Shown piece after piece: positions 52,725-64,000 of a stretch of DNA of 64,000 nucleotides. Below the pieces are notes generated by a model. It saw nothing but the letters and a program-made list of their open reading frames with translations, did not search any database and had not been told where the DNA came from. The stretch covers positions 186,001 to 250,000 of the forward strand of contig JAUXOL010000022.1 in assembly GCA_030682375.1 (NCBI GenBank). The letters are read 5' to 3'. Origin of the DNA: Gallionella sp. (GTDB lineage Bacteria; Pseudomonadota; Gammaproteobacteria; Burkholderiales; Gallionellaceae). Position numbers and translations under genes: made by a program. Within the stretch, counting starts at the first letter, position 1, and every line of letters starts with the position of its first letter.

Positions 52725-52753
52725 ATTATACCGGAGGCGCGGAGAGCGGGAAA
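52725..52753 (-). promoter_or_regulatory. Promoter of the gcvTHP operon
   Basis: On the minus strand a perfect -10 TATAAT (52730 down to 52725) and a weak -35 TTTCCC (52753 down to 52748) are separated by 17 bases. The predicted start near 52718 is just ahead of aptamer I. It lies right after the stop of the preceding DUF3426 gene, so gcvTHP has its own transcript. Confidence 0.65.
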
Positions 52754-52757
52754 CTGG

Positions 52758-53807
52758 CTATTGCGGATAGAACAACGCCAACCGGTACCCCGTCGGCCTG
52801 AGATCGGTAGTGTCCAGCTTCAGTCGGATGTTCAGCTCGCGGTTCGGGCGCAGGCCGGCGGCCTCGCTCTCGGTCGCGGGCAAATAGTCGACGGGCTTGA
52901 ACTGGCGACGCGCCAAGACCTTGTCCTCGGTGTCGTTCAGCGAGAGTTCCAGCACGGGGAAGGCCTGCACATGGGCGGAGCGGTTGCGCAGCAGCGCGAC
53001 CAGCGTGATCTGGTTCGCATGTTCCGGGTCGGCTTCCAGCTCGGAGGATTCGATACTCATCAGGTCGGGGTTCTGCGGCAGCGGTACGCTGCAATCGAGC
53101 AGCTTGCAGTAGCCGACCAGCGCGGGCTTCAGGCCGGGCAGACGCGCGGCGAGTTCTACGCGGAAGAAATAGAGTCCCTGCAAGAGCAGCAGCAACGCGA
53201 ACAACGAGGACGCGACGATCCACGGCCAGCGGCGCTTGGGCGGTACCGGCAGGGCTTCCTCCCCTTCGGCGACTTCCGTATCGCCGCCGGCCAGCGGCAC
53301 AGGCGCGATCACCAGCGGCGGTTTTGCATCGTCGGGTTTGGCCTCGTCGGACGAGGGATCGTTGGCGGCGGGAGGCACAAAATCCAGCGAGGCGTCGTGC
53401 GGGAATTCGGTCGCGGCCGGTTCGGCCTGGACATTCTCTGCCGGGACCGGCTCGGCGACAGTTTCGTCCTTGGCGGGTTCTTGCTCTGCCGGGTTGGCGA
53501 TCGCAGTCGGTTCGACAGGCTCGCCTTTTGCAGACGTCTCCGCGACCGGCTCCGCCTCGGCCTGCGGCACGGCAGGAGGCGCCGCCGGTTCGGCGGATTC
53601 AGGCTGAGGTGCCGCGGGCGGCGCGACCCGCTGATCGACTATCGGCAGTTCCAGTTGCGGATCGGGCTGGTCGGGAATGAAGCCGGGCCGGGCATCGAAA
53701 GCCTGCATGCAGTGGCCGCAGCGCACCATGCCCTGATGCGCATCCAGCTGCGTCCCGGCGATGCGGAAGCGGGTGTTGCAGTGGGGGCAGAGCGTGGTTC
53801 CGTCCAT
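52758..53807 (-). CDS. DUF3426 zinc-ribbon membrane protein
   Basis: 349 residues. The N-terminal MJ0042-type zinc ribbon uses CPHC (Cys7, Cys10) and CGHC (Cys30, Cys33). A long Pro/Ala/Glu-rich low-complexity linker (about 50-185) is followed by one membrane helix (about 193-212). The C-terminal DUF3426 domain, about 150 residues, contains DTEDKVLARRQFKPVDYLPA. Often follows prmA in betaproteobacteria, as here. Function unknown. Confidence 0.88.
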   Translation of the reverse strand: MDGTTLCPHCNTRFRIAGTQLDAHQGMVRCGHCMQAFDARPGFIPDQPDPQLELPIVDQRVAPPAAPQPESAEPAAPPAVPQAEAEPVAETSAKGEPVEPTAIANPAEQEPAKDETVAEPVPAENVQAEPAATEFPHDASLDFVPPAANDPSSDEAKPDDAKPPLVIAPVPLAGGDTEVAEGEEALPVPPKRRWPWIVASSLFALLLLLQGLYFFRVELAARLPGLKPALVGYCKLLDCSVPLPQNPDLMSIESSELEADPEHANQITLVALLRNRSAHVQAFPVLELSLNDTEDKVLARRQFKPVDYLPATESEAAGLRPNRELNIRLKLDTTDLRPTGYRLALFYPQ

Positions 53808-53822
53808 GTTATCGCCGCACGC

Positions 53823-54716
53823 TCAGCGCTTGGTTCCCGACAGGCAGGACCAGCCGTCTTCGAACACCGGCGCGTTCAGGTCGAACCATTGCGCGTAGAT
53901 GTCCATCACGTCCTGCGCCTGCTCTTGCAGGATGCCGGAGAGCACGATGCGCCCGCCCGGCTTGGCCGCATTCGCCAGCAGCGGGGCGAGCATGCGTAGC
54001 GGGTTGGTCAGGATGTTCGCAACGACCACGTCGTAGCTGCCCGTGGGCGCGTTGTTCGGCTGGTAGAACTGCACGTTGCCGACCTCGTTCGCGATGGCGT
54101 TGTCGCGACTGGCGATCACCGCCTGCACATCGACGTCGACGCCGACCGCACTGGCCGCGCCGAACTTGAGCGCGGCAATCGCGAGGATGCCGGAGCCGCA
54201 ACCGTAGTCCAGCACGCTCTCGCCGCCCTTGATGTTGCCGTCCAGCCAACGCAGACACAGCCTGGTCGTGGGATGACTACCGGTGCCGAAGGCAAGGCCG
54301 GGGTCGAGCACGATGTTGATCGCACTCGGGTCGCTGGGCGTATGCCAGGTCGGCACGATCCACAGCCGCGGCGAGATCGGGATGGGTTCGAACTGGGACT
54401 GGGTCAGGCGCACCCAGTCGTTGTCGGCGAGTTCTGCGACGCGATGCTCGGGAAGCTCCTTCAGGCCGACGCGGTCGGCTGCCTGACGCAGAATCGCGGC
54501 CACATCCTTGTCGGCATCGAACAGTGCGCTGACGCGGTTGTGCTGCCATACGCCGGGAGGCGGCTCGCCGGGTTCGCCGAAGATGGCTTGCTCGTCCGGC
54601 GTGTCGGCGTCGGCATCGAGCAGGTCAACCGAGAGTGCGCCGAATTCGAGCAGCGCCTCGCTCAATGCTTCGGCGTGCTCGGCATCGGTATCGACGATCA
54701 GTGTCAGCCAGGCCAT
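53823..54716 (-). CDS. prmA: Ribosomal protein L11 methyltransferase
   Basis: 297-residue enzyme that trimethylates L11 using SAM. N-terminal substrate-recognition domain (about 1-110), then the Rossmann domain with PGLAFGTGSHPTTRLCLRWL, motif I VLDYGCGSGILAIAALKFGA and motif IV VVVANILTNPLRMLAPLL. Immediately downstream of accC on the same strand, the usual gene order. Confidence 0.96.
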   Translation of the reverse strand: MAWLTLIVDTDAEHAEALSEALLEFGALSVDLLDADADTPDEQAIFGEPGEPPPGVWQHNRVSALFDADKDVAAILRQAADRVGLKELPEHRVAELADNDWVRLTQSQFEPIPISPRLWIVPTWHTPSDPSAINIVLDPGLAFGTGSHPTTRLCLRWLDGNIKGGESVLDYGCGSGILAIAALKFGAASAVGVDVDVQAVIASRDNAIANEVGNVQFYQPNNAPTGSYDVVVANILTNPLRMLAPLLANAAKPGGRIVLSGILQEQAQDVMDIYAQWFDLNAPVFEDGWSCLSGTKR

Positions 54717-56072
54717 TTATTTGGCTTTGTTGCGTTCGGCCAGACGCTCTTCCAGGTAATGGATGCTGGTGGCGCCGTTCATGAACGCGGCGTCCTGCAT
54801 CAATTCGCGGTGCAGTGCGATGTTGGTGTCTATGCCCTCGACCGCCATCTCGGACAACGCGGTGCGCATGCGCGCCATCGCCTGTTCGCGGGTGTCGCCG
54901 TAGGCGATCAGCTTGCCGATCATCGAGTCGTAGTGCGGCGGCACGAAGTAGTTCGCGTACACATGCGAATCGACGCGGATGCCGGGGCCGCCCGGCACAT
55001 GCCAGGAGGTGATGCGTCCCGGCGAGGGCGTGAACTTGTAGGGATGCTCGGCATTGATGCGGCACTCGATCGCGTGGCCCTTGAACTGGATGTCGCGCTG
55101 ACGGAACGGCAAGCGCTCACCTGCCGCGATGCGGATCTGCTGCTGCACGATATCGATGCCGGTGATCATCTCGGACACCGGATGCTCGACCTGCACGCGG
55201 GTATTCATCTCGATGAAAAAGAACTCGTCGTTCTCGTACAGGAACTCGAACGTGCCGGCACCGCGATAGCCGATCTTGCGGCAGGCTTCAGCACAGCGCT
55301 CGCCGATCTTGTTGCGCAGGCGGGCGTTCAGATGGGGGGCCGGAGCTTCTTCGATGATCTTCTGGTGGCGGCGCTGCATCGAGCAGTCGCGCTCGCCGAG
55401 GTACACGGCGTTGCCGTGCTGGTCGGCCAGCACCTGGAACTCGATATGGCGCGGGTTCTCCAGGAACTTCTCCATGTACACCATGGGATTGTTAAACGCG
55501 GCCTGAGCCTCGGTCTTGGTCATGGTCACCGCATTCAGCAACGCAGCCTCGGTATGCACCACGCGCATGCCGCGTCCGCCGCCGCCGCCGGAAGCCTTGA
55601 TGATGACCGGATAACCGATGCTGCGGGCGATCTTGACGATCTCGGCCGGATTGTCCGGCAGCGCGCCTTCCACGCCGGGCACGCAAGGCACACCGGCCTT
55701 CTTCATCGCGATCTTCGCGGAGACCTTGTCGCCCATCAGGCGTATGGTCTCGGCGCGCGGGCCGATGAATACGAAGCCGGATTTCTCGCAACGCTCGGAG
55801 AAGTCCGCGTTCTCGGACAGGAAACCGTAGCCGGGATGAATGGCCTGCGCGTCGGTGACTTCCGCCGCGCTGATGATCGCGGGGATGCTCAGATAGCTCT
55901 GGCTAGATGCCGCCGGGCCGATACACACCGACTCGTCGGCCAGCTTGACGTACTTCGCGTCGGCATCTGCCTCGGAGTGGACCACGACGGTCTTGATGCC
56001 CAGTTCACGGCAGGCGCGCTGGATACGGAGAGCGATCTCCCCGCGGTTGGCGATCAGGATTTTTTCAAACAT
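54717..56072 (-). CDS. accC: Acetyl-CoA carboxylase, biotin carboxylase subunit
   Basis: 451-residue ATP-grasp enzyme that carboxylates biotin on AccB, the first committed step of fatty acid synthesis. N-terminal [46 protein letters not shown] glycine loop near residue 155; [36 protein letters not shown] with the Glu/Asn metal ligands and Arg. Follows accB after a repeat-containing gap of about 160 bases. Confidence 0.97.
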   Translation of the reverse strand: MFEKILIANRGEIALRIQRACRELGIKTVVVHSEADADAKYVKLADESVCIGPAASSQSYLSIPAIISAAEVTDAQAIHPGYGFLSENADFSERCEKSGFVFIGPRAETIRLMGDKVSAKIAMKKAGVPCVPGVEGALPDNPAEIVKIARSIGYPVIIKASGGGGGRGMRVVHTEAALLNAVTMTKTEAQAAFNNPMVYMEKFLENPRHIEFQVLADQHGNAVYLGERDCSMQRRHQKIIEEAPAPHLNARLRNKIGERCAEACRKIGYRGAGTFEFLYENDEFFFIEMNTRVQVEHPVSEMITGIDIVQQQIRIAAGERLPFRQRDIQFKGHAIECRINAEHPYKFTPSPGRITSWHVPGGPGIRVDSHVYANYFVPPHYDSMIGKLIAYGDTREQAMARMRTALSEMAVEGIDTNIALHRELMQDAAFMNGATSIHYLEERLAERNKAK

Positions 56073-56100
56073 TTGGATGCTCCAAACTTTGGTTTAGCTA

Positions 56101-56203
56101 GTAGGACGAATGAGCGTAGCGTTATCCGCCGCATGGTGGGTACCGGAAATTGTTCGGCATCGTCCACATCCGGCGGATAACGCCTTCGGCTCATCCGCCC
56201 TAC
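56101..56203. repeat. Inverted repeat between accB and accC
   Basis: Left arm 56101-56135 (GTAGGACGAATGAGC... CCGCCGCATG) and right arm 56167-56203 (CATCCGGCGGATAACGCC... CATCCGCCCTAC) are largely complementary, with GTTATCCGCCG matching in full. Another GTAGG-ended palindromic repeat type. It separates accB from accC, which are otherwise expected to be tightly linked. Confidence 0.7.
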
Positions 56204-56235
56204 GAATAACTGCTGCGCCGAAACGGCGTATGACC

Positions 56236-56691
56236 TTATCCGATCACGAACAGCGGCTGGCCGAATTCGACCGCCTGACCGTTCTCCACCAGGATGGCCT
56301 TGATGACGCCGCCCTGATCCGAGTCGATCTCGTTCAGCAGCTTCATCGCCTCGATGATGCACAGCGTGTCGCCGCTGTTGACCGTCTGGCCGACATCCAC
56401 GAACGCCTTGGCGCCCGGAGAGGCTGCGCGATAGAACGTGCCGACCATAGGCGACTTGACGATATGGCCTTCCTGAACCGCAGGGGCTGCAGGCGCAGCA
56501 ACGGGCGCGGCCGCGACCGGGGCGGGCGCAGCGACGGCGACCTGCTGCGGGGCTGCAGCCGCGACGACATGATGTGCGGCTGCCACGGTGCGGGTGATGC
56601 GGACGCGCTCCTCGCCCTCGCTGATCTCCAGCTCGGCGATGCCGGAGTCTTCGACCAGCTCGATCAGTGTCTTGAGCTTGCGTAAATCCAT
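56236..56691 (-). CDS. accB: Acetyl-CoA carboxylase, biotin carboxyl carrier protein
   Basis: 151 residues. Helical N-terminal segment, an Ala/Pro/Val-rich linker (about 37-72) and the C-terminal biotinyl domain with [11 protein letters not shown]; Lys117 is the biotinylated residue. [19 protein letters not shown] is the usual strand before it. Lies between aroQ and accC on the same strand, a common proteobacterial arrangement. Confidence 0.97.
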   Translation of the reverse strand: MDLRKLKTLIELVEDSGIAELEISEGEERVRITRTVAAAHHVVAAAAPQQVAVAAPAPVAAAPVAAPAAPAVQEGHIVKSPMVGTFYRAASPGAKAFVDVGQTVNSGDTLCIIEAMKLLNEIDSDQGGVIKAILVENGQAVEFGQPLFVIG

Positions 56692-56708
56692 GGTGTCCTC
56701 CTAATGAG

Positions 56709-57146
56709 TTAGTTTTTGTAGTCGAGTGCGTAACGCACCGCGAATTCGTAGCCCGATGCGCCCAGCCCGCCGATCACGCCGACGGCGAGATCGGAGAAGA
56801 AGGATTCCTTGCGGAACGCTTCGCGGGCATGCACATTGGAAAGATGTACTTCGATAAACGGGATCGCCACCGCCGCCAGCGCGTCGCGCAAGGCTACGCT
56901 GGTATGGGTGTACGCCGCCGGGTTGATGACGATGAACTGGGTGCCATCCTCGCGCGCCTGATGCACGCGATCGACCAGCGCCGATTCGGCATTGCTCTGG
57001 AAATGGTTCAGATTGGCACCGTTCTCAGCGGCCAATGCAGTCAATTTTTCGTTAATTTCGCTTAACGTGACATGACCATACACGCCCGGTTCACGCGTTC
57101 CGAGCAGATTCAGGTTGGGTCCGTGCAGCACCAGAATATTCTTCAT
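56709..57146 (-). CDS. aroQ: 3-dehydroquinate dehydratase, type II
   Basis: 145 residues from ATG 57146. Third step of the shikimate pathway. Active-site lid [15 protein letters not shown] with the catalytic Tyr and Arg; [33 protein letters not shown]; and [22 protein letters not shown] with the catalytic His. Length and motifs match type II enzymes. Next gene downstream is accB, 17 bases away. Confidence 0.96.
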   Translation of the reverse strand: MKNILVLHGPNLNLLGTREPGVYGHVTLSEINEKLTALAAENGANLNHFQSNAESALVDRVHQAREDGTQFIVINPAAYTHTSVALRDALAAVAIPFIEVHLSNVHAREAFRKESFFSDLAVGVIGGLGASGYEFAVRYALDYKN

Positions 57147-57227
57147 GCGCGCAGTTTGCCGCAAATTGGGGGAGTTTGTCTATCTTTTCACCGCAAATAA
57201 GCCCAAGCAAGGCCCGTGCCGCATCGG

Positions 57228-57596
57228 CTAAACGCCCAGGAAAAAATATACAGCCAGTGCGATGCCCAGCAAGGCGACGGCGAGGTTGGTGACGACGCCC
57301 GGGCTGACCCGGTAACCTTCCGGAATCTCGATGGGCTTCAGCGTCTTCAACACTTTGCCGAATTGCAGCGTGGAATAAGCGGCGACCGCCGCGCCCAGTA
57401 CCACGAAGGCAAGCCCCGTCCAGAACGAGATGCCGCGCTGCATGGGCAAACCCTGCTGGGGCATGAGTATGGTCACGAACAGCCCGAAACGCTCAATGAC
57501 GAATCCGAATGCCATCAGCGCGAGACTGGTGCGATTCCACGCCAGCAGCGTCCGTTCCGCGGCGAAAAACACTCTGGGGTCATTGAGGTCAGACAT
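57228..57596 (-). CDS. DUF202/YidH-family membrane protein
   Basis: 122-residue protein with three helices (about 25-44, 55-75, 95-118). The family opening NDPRVFFAAERTLLAWNRTSLALMAFGF (5-32) is distinctive for DUF202. Function unknown. Nine bases downstream of dsbD on the same strand. Confidence 0.88.
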   Translation of the reverse strand: MSDLNDPRVFFAAERTLLAWNRTSLALMAFGFVIERFGLFVTILMPQQGLPMQRGISFWTGLAFVVLGAAVAAYSTLQFGKVLKTLKPIEIPEGYRVSPGVVTNLAVALLGIALAVYFFLGV

Positions 57597-57605
57597 GGCT
57601 TCCTT

Positions 57606-59462
57606 TTATATGGATGAAATTCCGGCCCGCTGAAGCGACTTCGAGAACTGCGCGGCGTCCTGATAGCCGACGACGCGAAAATCGCCCAACTCGCTTCCAT
57701 TTGCATCGAAGAACAAAATACCCGGCGGGCCGTAAAGGCCGAATCGCTTCAGCAGTGCCTTGTCGTCCTCGCTGTTCGCGGTGACGTCGGCCTGCAGCAG
57801 CAAAGTGTCCTTCAGTTGCGCCTGCACCGCCGGATCGCTGAAGGTGAATCGCTCCATCTCCTTGCAGGACACGCACCAGTCGGCGTAGAAATCCAGCATC
57901 ACGGTCTTGCCCTTAGCCTGCGCGATGCGCTCGTTCAGTTCGGCAACGCTGTGGACGCGGGAGAATTGCAGCGTCGCGGGTGCTTCGACGGAGGCGCGAC
58001 CGATGTTGCCCAACGGGCGCAGCAGGTCGCGCGCGCCGGACAGCGCGCCTATCAGGTAGGCCACGCCGAGCAGCAGCGCCAGGATACCGACGCCCTTGAT
58101 CAACTTGCGTGCGCCGCTGGCCTGGGGCGGCAGCGGGTCGAGCGCATGCAGATAGATGCCGGAGAAGATCAGCAACGCTGCCCAGGCGAGCATCTGCGCG
58201 GCGACCGGGATCACCGGCGAGACGATCCAGATCGCCAGCCCCAGCATCATCACGCCGAAGAAACGCTTGACCGACTCCATCCATGCGCCGGCCTTCGGCA
58301 GCAGCGCGCCCGCCGAGCTACCGATCAGCAGCAGCGGCGCGCCCATACCCAGCGCCAGCGCGAACAGCGCGGTCCCGCCCAGCACCGCGTCGTGGGTCTG
58401 TCCTATATATAGCAGCGCGCCCGCCAGGGGAGCCGCGACGCAAGGGCCCATGATGACCGCCGACAGCGCGCCCATCGCGAACACGCCGCCGAGATGGCCG
58501 CCGTGCAGCTTGTTGCTGGTGTCGGTCAGCCTGCTCTGCAGCGCCGACGGCAGTTGCAGCTCGTAGAAGCCGAACATCGACAGCGACAGGATCACGAACA
58601 GCGCGGCGAAACTGCCCAGCACCCAGGGCGTCTGCAACGCATTAGAGATCAGCTCGCCGGAATATCCGGCCGCAACACCGGCCGCCGCATAGGTGATCGC
58701 CATCCCCAGCACGTAAGCCAGCGACAGCAAGAAAGCGTGGGCATGGGTGATCTTGTGGCCGCGCCCGACGATGATGCCGGACAGGATGGGGATCATCGGG
58801 AACACGCAGGGGGTGAGCGCCAGCAGCAGCCCCGCGCCGAAGAAGAACGACACGATCAGCCAGAAGTCGCCGTCTGCGAACAGCCGGGCGATCTGCGAGT
58901 TCTCGTCGCCGCCGGTTGGCAGCGGCTTTAGTTGAGACGGCGGCAACGGCTCGATCTGGGACGGCGGCGGCGCCTCGGTCAGTTCCGGCTCGCGCAGGCC
59001 GGTGCCCGCATCCGGCAGCTCGACCCGCAATGCCTTGGTGATAGGCGGATAGCACAGCCCCTGCTCGCTGCAACCCATGTAGGCCGCATCCAGCTTGATG
59101 CTGGCCGCACCCTTGGTCACGCGCTCCAGCTCGATCTCGGCCTGGAACGAGTTGTGGAACACCTCGACCTTGCCGAACGAGGGATCGTCCTTCATCTCGC
59201 CGCGCGGCAGGTTCACCGCCTTGATCTTCACCGCGCCGTCCTTGCTGGTGAAGGCGATCTTGTCGCGATACAGGTAATAACCCTCGGCCAGACTGAAGTT
59301 CGCCTGCAGCGTATCCGCATCGCGCACCAACACCTGCACGCCGAACGCCTGATCCGGCGGCAAAAAGGTCGGCTGCTTCGCACCGCCCAAGCTATCGAGG
59401 AAACCGGCATGGGCGAGCGGCGCGGCAACGAACAGCAACAAAGAAAGCAAAATGGAACGCAT
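57606..59462 (-). CDS. dsbD: Thiol:disulfide interchange protein DsbD
   Basis: 618 residues. Carries electrons from cytoplasmic thioredoxin to the periplasm for cytochrome maturation and disulfide isomerase repair. Signal peptide 1-19; N-terminal periplasmic domain with the YMGCSEQGLCYPP pair; eight membrane helices with TPCVFPMIPILSGI and MGPCVAAPLAGALLYI holding the central Cys pair; C-terminal thioredoxin domain with DWCVSCKEMERF. Linker is rich in PPPSQIEPLPPSQ. It may also supply reductant to the DsbA-like couple at 42 kb, though that pair is oxidising. Confidence 0.96.
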   Translation of the reverse strand: MRSILLSLLLFVAAPLAHAGFLDSLGGAKQPTFLPPDQAFGVQVLVRDADTLQANFSLAEGYYLYRDKIAFTSKDGAVKIKAVNLPRGEMKDDPSFGKVEVFHNSFQAEIELERVTKGAASIKLDAAYMGCSEQGLCYPPITKALRVELPDAGTGLREPELTEAPPPSQIEPLPPSQLKPLPTGGDENSQIARLFADGDFWLIVSFFFGAGLLLALTPCVFPMIPILSGIIVGRGHKITHAHAFLLSLAYVLGMAITYAAAGVAAGYSGELISNALQTPWVLGSFAALFVILSLSMFGFYELQLPSALQSRLTDTSNKLHGGHLGGVFAMGALSAVIMGPCVAAPLAGALLYIGQTHDAVLGGTALFALALGMGAPLLLIGSSAGALLPKAGAWMESVKRFFGVMMLGLAIWIVSPVIPVAAQMLAWAALLIFSGIYLHALDPLPPQASGARKLIKGVGILALLLGVAYLIGALSGARDLLRPLGNIGRASVEAPATLQFSRVHSVAELNERIAQAKGKTVMLDFYADWCVSCKEMERFTFSDPAVQAQLKDTLLLQADVTANSEDDKALLKRFGLYGPPGILFFDANGSELGDFRVVGYQDAAQFSKSLQRAGISSI

Positions 59463-59465
59463 GGT

Positions 59466-59804
59466 CTATTCCTTGGTTTTTATTTTCAGTGCAGTTTCCT
59501 GCCCGACCCAGTCCAGATAGGCGGGCAGGCCCTGCTCGACCGGGATCGCGACGATCTCGGGAAGTTCGTAGGGGTGCGCTGCGCGTATCACCTGTTCGAG
59601 GCGAGGGTAGGCGGCGCGCGTGGTCTTGATCAGCAACGGCACCTCGGTCGCGGTCTCGACCGCGCCCTGCCAGCGGTAGGTCGAGACGCAGGGCGCGAGC
59701 CGGTTCACGCAGGCCGCGGCGCGCTGCTCGATCAGCTGCCGGGCCAGACTGTCGGCCGATTCGGCGTCCGGCAGATTCGTCAGCACGATCAGCACATCGC
59801 TCAT
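59466..59804 (-). CDS. cutA: Divalent-cation tolerance protein CutA
   Basis: 112 residues from ATG 59804, which overlaps the holA stop (ATGA). The CutA trimer-forming sequence is intact: VLTNLPDAESADSLARQLIEQRAAACVNRL, STYRWQGAVETATEVPLLIKTT and HPYELPEIVAIPVEQGLPAYLDWV. Role in copper tolerance is debated. Followed by dsbD three bases later, as in many proteobacteria. Confidence 0.95.
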   Translation of the reverse strand: MSDVLIVLTNLPDAESADSLARQLIEQRAAACVNRLAPCVSTYRWQGAVETATEVPLLIKTTRAAYPRLEQVIRAAHPYELPEIVAIPVEQGLPAYLDWVGQETALKIKTKE

Positions 59805-60823
59805 CCCGCCGCCCGCCCCTGCTGGCGCGCGAACCTCATGCCCAGTTGCAGCAACTCGTCCCAGACATCGCCCTGCCTCAAGCCCTTGATGGTCTTGTCC
59901 AAGCGCGCGGCCTGCTGCATCCCGCGCTCGACATGCGGAAACTTGAAGCGGCGCGCGGCACTGCCGATCAGGCCCTGACGCGGGCCCCACACCCGCGCCT
60001 CGCGCAATGCGCCGTCGATGCTGCCGCCGCGCTGCACGGCCTGCAGCACACGACCCAGCGTGCGTATGTCCTCGCTGATCGCCCACAGCACCAGCACCGT
60101 CGCGGTGCCTTCGGCGCGCAGCCCTTCGAGGATGCGCGCGAAACGTTCGGCATTACCGCCCAGCATCGCCTCGGAGAGCTTGAAGATATCGTAGCGCGCG
60201 ACGTCCATCACCGCGTCCTTGACCTGCTCGAACGACAACTCGCCCGCCGGAAACAGCAGCGCGAGTTTCTGTATCTCCTGGAACGCGGCCAGCAGGTTGC
60301 CTTCGCAACGGTCGGAAAGGAATTCCAGCGTGTCCTTGTCCGCAGACTGCTCTTGCCGCCGCAGCCGCCCGGCGATCCAGCCCGGCATCGCGTTGCGCGG
60401 GATGTCGTCGGCGGTGACCAGCACGGCCTGCCGCTCCAGCGCGGTGAACCACTGGCTCTTCTGCCCAGTCTTGTCCAGCCGGGGCAGCGTGATCAGCGTG
60501 AGGATGTCCGGGCTCATGTTCGCGACGTATTCCTGCAGCGCCTGCCCGCCCTCGACGCCCGGCTTGCCGGACGGGATGCGCAGGTCGATGACTTTGCGTT
60601 CGGCGAACAGCGACAGGCTCTGCGCACTGTTCCTCAGCTCGGCCCACTTGAAATGCTGTTCGGCAATGAAGGTCTCACGCTCGCTGTAACCGGCGGCGCG
60701 CGCCGCGTTGCGTATGCTGTCCGCCGCTTCGATCGCCAGCAGCAGCGCATCGCCGGTCACCACGTACAGCGGCGCAAGCCCCTTGGCGAGTTGGCGCGGC
60801 AAGTCGTCGCTGGTGATCTGCAT
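59801..60823 (-). CDS. holA: DNA polymerase III subunit delta
   Basis: 340-residue clamp-loader wrench subunit. N-terminal domain with LYVVTGDALLLAIEAADSIRNAA; the beta-clamp-interacting loop is near residue 70 (SLSLFAERKVIDLRIPSGKPG); helical C-terminal collar domain. The three-base gap from lptE and the overlap with cutA fit a leuS-lptE-holA-cutA transcription unit. Confidence 0.95.
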   Translation of the reverse strand: MQITSDDLPRQLAKGLAPLYVVTGDALLLAIEAADSIRNAARAAGYSERETFIAEQHFKWAELRNSAQSLSLFAERKVIDLRIPSGKPGVEGGQALQEYVANMSPDILTLITLPRLDKTGQKSQWFTALERQAVLVTADDIPRNAMPGWIAGRLRRQEQSADKDTLEFLSDRCEGNLLAAFQEIQKLALLFPAGELSFEQVKDAVMDVARYDIFKLSEAMLGGNAERFARILEGLRAEGTATVLVLWAISEDIRTLGRVLQAVQRGGSIDGALREARVWGPRQGLIGSAARRFKFPHVERGMQQAARLDKTIKGLRQGDVWDELLQLGMRFARQQGRAAG

Positions 60824-60826
60824 GAT

Positions 60827-61312
60827 TTATTGCGGCTGGGGTTTGGCGCGGCTCAGGCGACGCAATATCTGCTGCACCATGTCGTCGCGCATGCTCTTGT
60901 ACAGCAGCGTTTCCTCGGCCTCCTTGGCCAGGATCGCGGTGTCGCTATAGGCATAGTCGCGGCGCTGCACCATCTCCTCGGCGGGTATCCAGTCCTGCCG
61001 CTGCTTGTCGTAGGCGCGCAGCGAGACGCGATAGCGCAGCTGGTACTCGTTCACGCGGCCGCTGCCGGCCAGCGACAGGATCTGGCGCTCGGGTATCTCG
61101 GACACGATGTTCAGCACCAGGTCGGCCTGCTCCGCCGTATGCACCAGCTTGACGTTGTTGAGCTCCAGGCTGCGGCGCAGTTCGGCGACGAGCGATGTAT
61201 TGGGCGCGGCCGCATCGATATATAACGTGGCGAACGGCATGCCCGTCTGCCCGCGCAGGTGAAAACCGCATGAGGCGAGCAGCAGGGACATCAACAATAC
61301 AAGAACGCGCAT
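60827..61312 (-). CDS. lptE: LPS-assembly lipoprotein LptE
   Basis: 161-residue outer-membrane lipoprotein that plugs the LptD barrel and helps deliver LPS. Signal peptide ends with LLAS and lipidated Cys15, followed by GFHLRGQTGMPFATLYI, the LptE start motif. Between leuS and holA, the standard position. Two palindromic repeats lie upstream. Confidence 0.95.
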   Translation of the reverse strand: MRVLVLLMSLLLASCGFHLRGQTGMPFATLYIDAAAPNTSLVAELRRSLELNNVKLVHTAEQADLVLNIVSEIPERQILSLAGSGRVNEYQLRYRVSLRAYDKQRQDWIPAEEMVQRRDYAYSDTAILAKEAEETLLYKSMRDDMVQQILRRLSRAKPQPQ

Positions 61313-61327
61313 AACCTTCTCCCGTAG

Positions 61328-61348
61328 GGTCGGGTTTCAAACCCGACC
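61328..61348. repeat. Short perfect palindrome between leuS and lptE
   Basis: GGTCGGGTTT (61328-61337) and AAACCCGACC (61339-61348) are exact inverses around one base. Same core as the GTCGGGTTA palindrome near gcvH. It is directly followed by the longer repeat at 61359. Confidence 0.65.
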
Positions 61349-61358
61349 GATAGTAGCT

Positions 61359-61417
61359 TGTAGGAGCGTACCCTGCACGCGACAGCGCACGGCTCGCGTG
61401 CAGGGCACGCTCCTACA
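61359..61417. repeat. Long GTAGGAGC palindromic repeat between leuS and lptE
   Basis: The 23-base left arm (TGTAGGAGCGTACCCTGC...) and right arm (...GCAGGGCACGCTCCTACA) match at 22 positions around a 13-base loop. GTAGGAGC ends are typical of REP sequences mobilised by RAYT transposases. The stem would be very stable in RNA and could end leuS transcription or decouple it from lptE. Confidence 0.75.
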
Positions 61418-61422
61418 CACAA

Positions 61423-64000
<2,578 letters not shown>

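Noticed and set aside
54273-56180. 635-codon open frame antisense to prmA/accC
   Set aside because: Crosses two well-supported genes on the other strand and has no family features.

Overview
The window is about 64 kb of GC-rich, densely coded bacterial chromosome. It looks like a betaproteobacterium, probably in the Nitrosomonadales and perhaps the Gallionellaceae. This rests on gene order (leuS-lptE-holA-cutA-dsbD, aroQ-accB-accC-prmA, a riboswitch-led gcvT-gcvH-gcvP), a second-type infA beside a csp gene, and a transporter set suited to an autotroph. That placement is inference from content, not a database match. I see no tRNA, rRNA, IS element, prophage or CRISPR array.

Region 1 (1-19.5 kb) is a cell-surface polysaccharide locus. 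It holds the end of a dTDP-rhamnose operon (rfbD partial, rfbA, rfbC), waaA (Kdo transferase), waaC (heptosyltransferase), a polyprenyl-phosphate sugar-1-phosphate transferase, a WbpM/FlaA1-type dehydratase, an O-antigen ligase/polymerase-like protein, four glycosyltransferases and a methyltransferase, mostly with overlapping start/stop codons. Next come an ArnC/GtrB-like glycosyltransferase, a WecD-like acetyltransferase and a small EamA-like flippase on the plus strand. A convergent minus-strand operon follows: wecE aminotransferase, MBOAT O-acyltransferase, SGNH-like protein and GT39 transferase. These genes suggest synthesis, flipping and periplasmic transfer of a 4-amino-4,6-dideoxy sugar, plus O-acylation.

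Region 2 (19.5-25.6 kb) is housekeeping: apaH, a mazEF-type toxin-antitoxin pair with a palindromic operator, infA, csp, a fructosamine-kinase-family gene carrying an in-frame repeat insertion, a VOC protein, a glycine-zipper lipoprotein, a PfkB-family kinase and a tandem universal stress protein.

Region 3 (25.6-43 kb) is an ion-homeostasis island. It has a KefB/YbaL-type antiporter, a Na/Pi cotransporter, a diguanylate cyclase preceded by a coupled 32-residue ORF, a complete six-gene group-2 Mrp/Pha antiporter, NhaD, a SulP anion transporter, a NhaP-like antiporter and an MscS channel. A DsbB plus anchored DsbA-like pair follows.

Region 4 (43-64 kb) carries a DapB paralogue, a Ca2+-type P-type ATPase, dgkA, tpx, the glycine cleavage operon under a tandem glycine riboswitch, the prmA/acc/aroQ block, dsbD, cutA, holA, lptE and the start-truncated leuS. 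This region has many interspersed palindromic repeats. One pair lies inside the second aptamer of the glycine riboswitch, in what looks like its variable P3b arm. That insertion and the one in the fructosamine kinase gene are the most striking sequence observations here.
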